Notes under the pieces: model-generated
Told to the model about the DNA's origin: nothing
Seen by the model: the letters and a program-made list of their open reading frames with translations, nothing else
Database searches by the model: none
Assembly (NCBI GenBank): GCA_022712835.1
Contig: JAFLJU010000300.1
Coordinates: forward strand, 1-18,596
Reading direction: 5' to 3'
DNA length: 18,596 bases
From: Desulfobacteraceae bacterium
GTDB taxonomy: Bacteria; Desulfobacterota; Desulfobacteria; Desulfobacterales; Desulfobacteraceae
Program-made: the position numbers and the translations under genes
In this document: positions 7,814 to 13,246 of the stretch, in pieces
How positions within the stretch are numbered: the first letter of the stretch is position 1
Layout of the letters: the number at the start of each line of letters is the position of its first letter

Positions 7814-7831
7814 AATGGTAAAATGCTCCTT
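7814..7831 (-). promoter_or_regulatory. AAGGAG ribosome-binding site and candidate ATT start of hcpR
   Basis: On the minus strand AAAGGAGC (about 7831-7824) is followed nine bases later by ATT (7816-7814). This is in frame with hcpR and followed by the conserved ILKTIPLFSGLS segment. No ATG, GTG or TTG occurs in this frame between the upstream TAA and the ATG at 7774. The later ATG has only AGGA at a 6-nt spacing. Confidence 0.5.
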
Positions 7832-7891
7832 TTTAATTCGTAACTTATATCCATATTAGTTTTTTAATAAAAACACAAAAAAAAATCGTTA

Positions 7892-7907
7892 CTTGATCCA
7901 GGTCAAG
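7892..7907. promoter_or_regulatory. candidate HcpR operator upstream of hcp
   Basis: CTTGATCCAGGTCAAG is a 7-2-7 inverted repeat with one mismatched pair, of the Crp/Fnr type with TTGA/TCAA half-sites. It lies about 135 bp before the hcp start and upstream of an AT-rich TATATT (7924-7929) that could be the -10 element, a geometry close to class II activation. It is the only such palindrome noticed in this intergenic region. Assignment to HcpR is by position and family knowledge. Confidence 0.6.
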
Positions 7908-7947
7908 GTTTTACATTCCCATCTATATTAAGTTCAAATCAAGAAGT

Positions 7948-7999
7948 AAAGATTTGGAGCAAAGATTTGAAATAAAGATGAAAAATAAAGATGAGATGT
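7948..7999. repeat. 13-bp tandem repeat, four copies, in the hcp leader
   Basis: AAAGAT recurs at 7948, 7961, 7974 and 7987, exactly 13 bp apart; the first two full units are AAAGATTTGGAGC and AAAGATTTGAAAT. The array sits between the putative promoter and the ribosome-binding site of hcp and would probably be transcribed. Confidence 0.75.
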
Positions 8000-8041
8000 A
8001 AAAATTAATTGTTTTTCACCATAATCCAAGGAGAGTGAATC

Positions 8042-9679
8042 ATGTTTTGTTTTCAATGTCAGGAAGCCGCTAAAAATGAAGGATGCACCATCAAGGGAAT
8101 GTGCGGAAAAGAAAATTCCACCGCCAATCTTCAGGACCTTTTGGTTTTTAATCTCAAGGGAATTGCGGTTATTGCACAAAAATCCAAGGCAGCAGGTGTT
8201 GCCGTACCCAATTCAGCCGCTGCTTTTCTTGGCCAGGGACTTTTTACCACCATCACCAATGCCAATTTTAATGACGAAAATCTGGTTGACTGGATCAACC
8301 GTGCCCAGGTTCTTAAAAAAGAACTGGCCGCTGCCGTTGGCGATAAAATTGGGACCGACCTTCATGAAAGTGCCACATGGTATTCCAATGATGTGGCCAC
8401 TTTTCAGGCAAAGGCCGAGACAGTTGGTGTTATGGCTACGGAAAATGAGGATGTCAGATCTCTAAGGGAATTGTTGATTTTAGGACTTAAGGGAATGGCT
8501 GCCTATGCAGACCATGCTGCAGTTCTCGGGGTGGAAAAACAAGAAATCTGGGATTTCATGTACGAGAGTCTTGCCTCCACCACCGAAGATCTGACTGTGG
8601 ATGAAATGGTTGCCATGGTTCTTAAATGCGGTAGCGTCTCCGTGACCACCATGGCAGCTCTGGACGAAGCAAACACCACGGCCTATGGACACCCTGAACT
8701 CACTGAAGTCAATATCGGTGTGGGGACAAAGTCGGGAATACTTATCTCTGGCCATGATCTTAAAGATATGGAAATCCTATTGAAACAAACCGAAGGTACC
8801 GGAGTGGATGTGTATACCCATGGGGAAATGCTTCCTGCCAACTATTACCCGGCCTTTAAGAAATATGATCATTTGAAGGGCAATTACGGCGGATCCTGGT
8901 GGCGCCAGAATGAAGAGTTTGAGTCTTTTAACGGTCCCATCCTCATGACCACCAATTGCGTGGTTCCCATGAAAAAAACCAATACCTATCTGGATAAACT
9001 TTATACCACAGGTGTTGCTTCCTACCCCGGGGCTGCCCATATTGCCGAAGTGAATGGTAACAAAGATTTTTCAGCCCTTGTGGAACAGGCCAAAACATGT
9101 GTTGCGCCCCAGGAGCTTGAAACCGGAAAGATTGTGGGCGGATTTGCCCATAACCAGGTACTTGCCCTGGCCGATAAGGTGGTGGACGCGGTGAAATCCG
9201 GTGCCATCAAGCGCTTTGTGGTCATGGCCGGATGCGATGGTCGCCAAAAAAACCGCAGCTATTTTACCGAAGTGGCGGAAAAATTGCCCAAGGATGCTGT
9301 CATTATGACGGCCGGTTGTGCCAAGTATCGTTATAATAAATTAAATCTGGGCGATATCGGTGGTATTCCGAGGGTGTTGGATGCAGGCCAGTGCAACGAT
9401 TGCTACTCCCTGGTGGTGATTGCTCTGAAACTCAAGGAAGTTTTTGAGCTGGACGACATCAATGACCTGCCCATCTCCTTTGATATCGGCTGGTACGAGC
9501 AAAAGGCTGTTGCCGTTCTGCTGGCACTGCTATCTCTGGGAATTAAGGGCATTCGCTTAGGGCCATCCTTACCGGCCTTTGTTTCCCCGACGGTATTGAA
9601 TGTATTGGTTGAAAATTTTAACATTAAACCCATTACCGAACCCGAGGCGGATATCGAAGCCATGATGCAGGGTAAGTAA
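8042..9679 (+). CDS. hcp: hydroxylamine reductase / hybrid cluster protein
   Basis: A 545-residue cytoplasmic Fe-S protein. The N-terminal cluster cysteines Cys3, Cys6, Cys15 and Cys21 (CX2CX8CX5C) match the [4Fe-4S] type of strict anaerobes rather than the [2Fe-2S] type of enterobacteria. All hybrid-cluster ligands of the family can be placed: His238 (ISGHD), Glu262 (THGEM), Cys306 (TTNC), Cys398 (AGCDG), Cys426 (AGCAK), Cys451 (GQCNDC) and Glu486 (WYEQK). Known activities of Hcp are hydroxylamine reduction in vitro and high-affinity NO reduction. AAGGAGAG lies just before the ATG. It is the first gene of a four-gene operon and is divergent from hcpR. A hairpin follows its stop, so distal genes may be expressed at a different level. 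Confidence 0.97.
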   Translation: MFCFQCQEAAKNEGCTIKGMCGKENSTANLQDLLVFNLKGIAVIAQKSKAAGVAVPNSAAAFLGQGLFTTITNANFNDENLVDWINRAQVLKKELAAAVGDKIGTDLHESATWYSNDVATFQAKAETVGVMATENEDVRSLRELLILGLKGMAAYADHAAVLGVEKQEIWDFMYESLASTTEDLTVDEMVAMVLKCGSVSVTTMAALDEANTTAYGHPELTEVNIGVGTKSGILISGHDLKDMEILLKQTEGTGVDVYTHGEMLPANYYPAFKKYDHLKGNYGGSWWRQNEEFESFNGPILMTTNCVVPMKKTNTYLDKLYTTGVASYPGAAHIAEVNGNKDFSALVEQAKTCVAPQELETGKIVGGFAHNQVLALADKVVDAVKSGAIKRFVVMAGCDGRQKNRSYFTEVAEKLPKDAVIMTAGCAKYRYNKLNLGDIGGIPRVLDAGQCNDCYSLVVIALKLKEVFELDDINDLPISFDIGWYEQKAVAVLLALLSLGIKGIRLGPSLPAFVSPTVLNVLVENFNIKPITEPEADIEAMMQGK

Positions 9680-9689
9680 GGCAATAACC

Positions 9690-9719
9690 GGCAGTCAGGG
9701 GGCTTTCCTCCTGACTGCC
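9690..9719 (+). terminator. intra-operon hairpin after hcp
   Basis: A 13-bp stem (GGCAGTCAGGGGG, 9690-9702, pairing with 9707-9719 with one G-T wobble) closes a 4-nt loop starting 10 bp after the hcp stop. No T-run follows. It probably acts as a partial terminator or RNA-processing/stabilising element that raises hcp mRNA relative to downstream genes. Confidence 0.6.
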
Positions 9720-9750
9720 TACCTCACAGGTTCGCAGAGGAAGGTGCACA

Positions 9751-10485
9751 ATGAAATGCCCAGGACAGGACACTCAATATTGGAATCAGGATTCGATCTT
9801 TGAAACAAAATGCCCGGAATGTGATCATCCCATGGAATTTTTCAAGGACGATGCCACCCGGCGCTGCGGTAATTGTAAGAAAAAAATTGTGAATCCAAAG
9901 ATGGATTTTGGATGTGCCGCCTATTGCAAGTTTGCCGAACAATGCCTTGGCACGCTGCCTGACGAGTTTGTGGCAAAGCGGGACGACCTTTTAAAGGATC
10001 GGGTGGCTGTGGAAATGAAACGCTATTTTAGGACTGATTTTAAGCGTATCGGCCATGCCGGAAAAGTGGCAAGATTTGCCGAGAAAATAGGCAAACAAGA
10101 AAAGGCAAACCTGGCCGTGGTCCTATGTGCTGCCTATCTCCATGATATCGGTATTAAAAATGCCGAAGAAAAATACAACTCTTCAGCTGCCAAGTACCAG
10201 GAATTAGAAGGCCCTGCTGTGGCAAAGAAGCTCATGGAAAAGCTGGGAGCCAAACAAGAATTGATGGATGAAGTTTGTGAGATTATCGGTCACCATCACC
10301 ATCCAAACGGGGATGATAGTTTGAACTTTAAGGTTCTCTATGATGCAGATATGCTGACCAATATGGTGGAATGCAAGGATAGAAAAGGGATTGATGAAGC
10401 TCAGTTTCTGGCAAAGCTTGATCGGCTTTTTTTGACCCAATCAGGTAATCTTTTGGCAAAAGAAGTCTTAATGCAGGACAATTAA
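9751..10485 (+). CDS. zinc-ribbon HDIG-domain phosphohydrolase
   Basis: A 244-residue protein. The N-terminal module carries a zinc-ribbon pattern, CPEC (Cys21, Cys24) and CGNC (Cys39, Cys42), followed by Cys55, Cys59 and Cys65 in CAAYCKFAEQC, which could bind a second metal or an Fe-S cluster. The C-terminal HD domain has His102, the HDIG signature at 131-134, GHHHHP at 180-185 and Asp198/Asp200, so the divalent-metal site of HD phosphohydrolases appears intact. The substrate is unknown; nucleotides are the usual targets. AGGAAGG precedes the ATG. It lies 71 bp after hcp and 46 bp before the ferredoxin-like gene on the same strand, so it is most likely co-transcribed and linked to nitrosative stress by context only. 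Confidence 0.8.
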   Translation: MKCPGQDTQYWNQDSIFETKCPECDHPMEFFKDDATRRCGNCKKKIVNPKMDFGCAAYCKFAEQCLGTLPDEFVAKRDDLLKDRVAVEMKRYFRTDFKRIGHAGKVARFAEKIGKQEKANLAVVLCAAYLHDIGIKNAEEKYNSSAAKYQELEGPAVAKKLMEKLGAKQELMDEVCEIIGHHHHPNGDDSLNFKVLYDADMLTNMVECKDRKGIDEAQFLAKLDRLFLTQSGNLLAKEVLMQDN

Positions 10486-10531
10486 AGAACCATGGAATGC
10501 GGACGCTGCGATTCCTTGTGAGGAGAATAAA

Positions 10532-11275
10532 ATGAAAGTAACCCGAAAAATAATTCAGATCGATGAAGAACTCTGTGACGGATGCGGTAATTGCATTATC
10601 GCCTGTGCCGAAGGTGCCATTGAAATTGTGGAGGGAAAGGCCAAGGTGATTGCCGATAAATATTGCGACGGGTTGGGTGCCTGTTTGGGAGACTGCCCCC
10701 AGGGAGCTCTCAAAGTGATTGAACGGAAAGCAGACGAATTTGATGAAGAAGCGGTTGAAGAACTGCTTAAAAAGCAGAAAGAGGAAAAAGAGGCAACCTC
10801 TGGTGGCTGCGGATGTCCCTCTGCTGCCCTGAAAACCTTTCCAACGGCAACAAAAGACCATGCCTGCAATTGTGCCAACGAAGCCAAGGCACACCCTTCT
10901 GGTGGTTCCTCTGCCCTGGGCCATTGGCCGGTGAAAATTCGCCTGGTGCCTGCGGGTGCTCCTTTCTTAAAAGGGTCAGATCTCTTGATTGCAGCCGATT
11001 GTGTTCCCGTGGCCTACCCCTCTTTTCATAAAGAGTTTCTTGAAGGCAAGACCGTCATGACCGGATGCCCCAAGTTTGATGATGCCGACAGCTACGTGGA
11101 CAAGCTTGCCCAGGTTTTTGCCGAGTCCGGTATCAAAAGTATCACCTCGGTGATCATGGAAGTGCCCTGCTGTTCGGGTATGCCGATCATCATTAAAAAA
11201 GCACTTGAAAAATCAGGGGCGAACCTTCCCTTAACAGAAATTGTGATCAGTGCCCAGGGTGAAATTCTTTCATGA
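10532..11275 (+). CDS. ferredoxin-like Fe-S protein of the hcp operon
   Basis: A 247-residue protein. An N-terminal bacterial-ferredoxin module has CDGCGNCIIAC (Cys15, 18, 21, 25) and CDGLGACLGDCP (Cys45, 51, 55). The second motif has Leu48 where the second cysteine of a standard CX2CX2CX3C would be, so the second cluster may be a [3Fe-4S] or use another ligand. A charged linker (about 66-90) and a Cys-rich patch (GGCGC, ACNC) lead to a C-terminal domain (about 130-247) with LLIAADCVPVAYP, TGCPKFDD and VPCCSG, probably another metal site. The arrangement recalls the iron-sulfur protein called FrdX next to hcp in Desulfovibrio. GAGGAG precedes the ATG. Its stop overlaps the next start by 4 bp. 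The likely role is electron delivery to Hcp or the siroheme protein. Confidence 0.82.
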   Translation: MKVTRKIIQIDEELCDGCGNCIIACAEGAIEIVEGKAKVIADKYCDGLGACLGDCPQGALKVIERKADEFDEEAVEELLKKQKEEKEATSGGCGCPSAALKTFPTATKDHACNCANEAKAHPSGGSSALGHWPVKIRLVPAGAPFLKGSDLLIAADCVPVAYPSFHKEFLEGKTVMTGCPKFDDADSYVDKLAQVFAESGIKSITSVIMEVPCCSGMPIIIKKALEKSGANLPLTEIVISAQGEILS

Positions 11276-12060
11276 AATGGTCGCTTGAAGCAGAAGCTGC
11301 CATAAAAAACGTACCTTTTTTCATTCGAAAAAAGGTACGAACAAAAGTGGAAGCCCATGCCCAAAGCCGTGGGAAATCAGGGGTGGATATAGAAGATGTA
11401 ACCTCCCTGAAAAAACTATTTTTGTCCAAGAACGGCATGGAAAAGCAGGTGAGGGGCTATGATATTTCCACCTGTTTCGGGGGGGAGGGGTGTCCCAACA
11501 CCGCCAACTCCTGCGCAGAACTTCTGGTGGATATTCAAGCTCTCATGGAAAAGGCAGATATTCTTTCCTTTTTAAAAGCCGCTGTACCCGGGGGCTTAAA
11601 ATTTCATCATGAATTCAGGGTTTCCATGTCTGACTGCCCCAATGCCTGCTCCCGTCCCCAGATTGTGGACATCGGTATTATCGGTGCAGTGCGGCCTGTG
11701 GCGGGGGCAACCGATTGCACCCAATGCATGGCCTGTGTGGATGTCTGTCCGGATGAAGCGATTCGCCTGGATACCACCGAAGAACACCCCCTCATTGACC
11801 AGAATCTTTGTCTGTTGTGCGCTAAATGCATAACCGCCTGCCCCACGGGCACCATTGAAACGGCGGAAACCGGGTTTAGGGTTCTGTTGGGAGGCCGACT
11901 AGGTCGTCATCCCCGGCTGGCCATGGAAGTTCCCGGGATTCAATCCCGGCGCCAGGTTCTGACCATCGTTGAGAACTGCTTAGCCTTTTACAAGACCCAT
12001 TCGAAAAACGGTCAACGTTTTTCTAAAATTCTCACCTCCATGGATCAGGTTCTTCCATAA
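11272..12060 (+). CDS. small siroheme / [4Fe-4S] reductase-like protein with PCP_red domain
   Basis: A 262-residue protein. The first 50 residues (WSLEAEAAIKNVPFFIRKKV) resemble the PCP_red domain (light-independent protochlorophyllide reductase-type). A half-size nitrite/sulfite reductase module follows: Cys68 and Cys74 (CX5C) plus Cys122 and Cys126 (DCPNACSRP) match the siroheme-coupled [4Fe-4S] ligands. Two complete ferredoxin motifs, CTQCMACVDVCP (149-160) and CLLCAKCITACP (180-191), complete an electron path. Full sulfite reductases carry two such halves; this resembles the small assimilatory-type sulfite reductases of sulfate reducers with added domains. ATGA overlap with the preceding gene suggests translational coupling. 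It is last in the hcp operon, so NO, hydroxylamine, nitrite or sulfite reduction is possible; the substrate is not settled. Its 3' end overlaps the convergent araC-type gene by 29 bp. Confidence 0.82.
   Translation: MKWSLEAEAAIKNVPFFIRKKVRTKVEAHAQSRGKSGVDIEDVTSLKKLFLSKNGMEKQVRGYDISTCFGGEGCPNTANSCAELLVDIQALMEKADILSFLKAAVPGGLKFHHEFRVSMSDCPNACSRPQIVDIGIIGAVRPVAGATDCTQCMACVDVCPDEAIRLDTTEEHPLIDQNLCLLCAKCITACPTGTIETAETGFRVLLGGRLGRHPRLAMEVPGIQSRRQVLTIVENCLAFYKTHSKNGQRFSKILTSMDQVLP
11310..11339 (+). other. perfect hairpin inside the start of the siroheme-protein gene
   Basis: A 12-bp perfect inverted repeat, CGTACCTTTTTT (11310-11321) and its complement (11328-11339), encloses a 6-nt loop, about 38 bp into the coding region (codons 13-23). 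No T-run follows. It could influence translation or processing of the operon's last gene. It encodes VPFFIRKKV, a well-conserved-looking part of the protein, so coincidence is possible. Confidence 0.55.
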
Positions 12061-13060
12061 TCTTTTTCTTTCTGAACTCTCCCGGGCTGTTGCCTGTCCA
12101 GCGTTTAAAGGCCCGCTGAAAGGTGGACGGGTCTGAAAATCCTAGCAGATAGCCTGTCTGGGTAATACTCAACCCCTGAACCAGATGTTTTTGGGCCAGT
12201 TCTTTTCTGGTTTGGGTAAGCAAGTGTCGGAACGTAGTCGTCTCTTTTTTTAAATGTCGGTGCAGGGTAGACCGGTCCATTTTCATGGCGTCCGAAGCGG
12301 ATTGGATATCCACAATTCCCTTGTGCAGGTTTTTGATGATAAATTCCTGGACCCCGTTTTTAAAGGACATGCGTTTTGATAGGCTCTCAATGGATAGGTC
12401 GGCATGTTTTTTGAGAATGGCCTGAAGGTAGGGATCCCGGCCGATGATGGGCATTTCAAGATCCTGTTTCCAGAACAATGCCTTGTTTTCTTTCTGGTTA
12501 AAAAAGACCGGGCATCTAAAAATTTTTTCATAAATATTTGCATAACCCGGGTCTGCATGCCTGAAAAAGACCTGGATTGGGTTAAAATTATTTTGGCTCA
12601 TCTGTCGCCCATATTCCAGGGGGAGAGAAATATGGTGTTCCGGGATCCACCGGTTTTCATGTATGGGCGAGGTGTTCGTATAGGTGATGCAATAATGGTC
12701 CTTTTTTTCTGAAATGTCGATGCGGTCATTGTCGCTGATCAGCATATCATAACGCATCCAGGCTCTTAGGGCTTCCAGAAGATTGAGGCTGTTCAGGGCA
12801 AGCCTCACTACAAAATGCATGATCCCGGGTCCGTATTTTTTTCTTAAATTCAGGCCAATGGCAGGATCTTTACTGACTTCTTCTGCAATTTGCCATAACT
12901 TCAGGAATTGGGTCATCGTGATCCTGGCATCGGGATCATCCATTTTTATGCGACTGATGCCGGTCTTTTTCTCCAGGGTGTCAACCGGCACCCCGTGGTC
13001 CCTGATCACATCAAACAGGGCAATGATGGCAACGGCAGAGGTTGTTTCTGATGATTCCAT
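12032..13060 (-). CDS. AraC-family transcriptional regulator
   Basis: A 342-residue protein. An N-terminal ligand-sensing region (about 10-200) of the Arabinose_bd type found in OruR/ArgR-like AraC proteins precedes the double helix-turn-helix. The latter spans about 240-335, with SASDAMKMDRSTLHRHLKKE as the first unit and ITQTGYLLGFSDPSTFQRAF followed by KRWTGNSPGEFR as the second. AGGAG lies nine bases before the ATG. It is divergent from the alkylsulfatase-like lipoprotein gene across 186 bp holding an inverted repeat, so regulation of that gene is the simplest reading. Its last 29 bp overlap the end of the convergent siroheme-protein gene, which leaves no room for a terminator between them. 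Confidence 0.88.
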   Translation of the reverse strand: MESSETTSAVAIIALFDVIRDHGVPVDTLEKKTGISRIKMDDPDARITMTQFLKLWQIAEEVSKDPAIGLNLRKKYGPGIMHFVVRLALNSLNLLEALRAWMRYDMLISDNDRIDISEKKDHYCITYTNTSPIHENRWIPEHHISLPLEYGRQMSQNNFNPIQVFFRHADPGYANIYEKIFRCPVFFNQKENKALFWKQDLEMPIIGRDPYLQAILKKHADLSIESLSKRMSFKNGVQEFIIKNLHKGIVDIQSASDAMKMDRSTLHRHLKKETTTFRHLLTQTRKELAQKHLVQGLSITQTGYLLGFSDPSTFQRAFKRWTGNSPGEFRKKKIMEEPDPWR

Positions 13061-13139
13061 GAAAGCAAACTCCTGGAAAAAACTTCATTATATCTGAACT
13101 CCATTCACGATGCTGCAACCAATAGCCATAAAATCGCCA

Positions 13140-13166
13140 ATTTTGATCATATGTTTTGTTCAAAAT
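13140..13166. promoter_or_regulatory. inverted repeat, candidate operator between araC-type and sulfatase genes
   Basis: ATTTTGA (13140-13146) and TCAAAAT (13160-13166) form a perfect 7-bp inverted repeat with a 13-nt spacer. It lies just upstream of a consensus -10 element (TATAAT, 13173-13178) that has no good -35 at the normal distance, which suits an activator-dependent promoter. The binding protein is inferred from position. Confidence 0.45.
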
Positions 13167-13172
13167 ACCATA

Positions 13173-13196
13173 TATAATTCTCCTTGTTTAATCAAG
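13173..13196 (+). promoter_or_regulatory. -10 element and quasi-palindrome upstream of the sulfatase-like gene
   Basis: TATAAT at 13173-13178 is followed by CTTGTTTAATCAAG (13183-13196), which is palindromic except for one T-T pair. If the TATAAT is used, transcription would begin near 13185 and the palindrome would overlap the start site, giving a leader of about 60 nt ending in AAGGAGGT before the ATG. There is no experimental support. Confidence 0.4.
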
Positions 13197-13246
13197 AACA
13201 GGACATTTGAAGGAACGGTATTCAGTCGGTTTTACAAGGAGGTAAT

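Noticed and set aside
10328..10924. 198-codon minus-strand frame with hydrophobic segments
   Set aside because: It is antisense to two operon genes; its Phe-rich composition arises from AAA/GAA-rich codons on the other strand.
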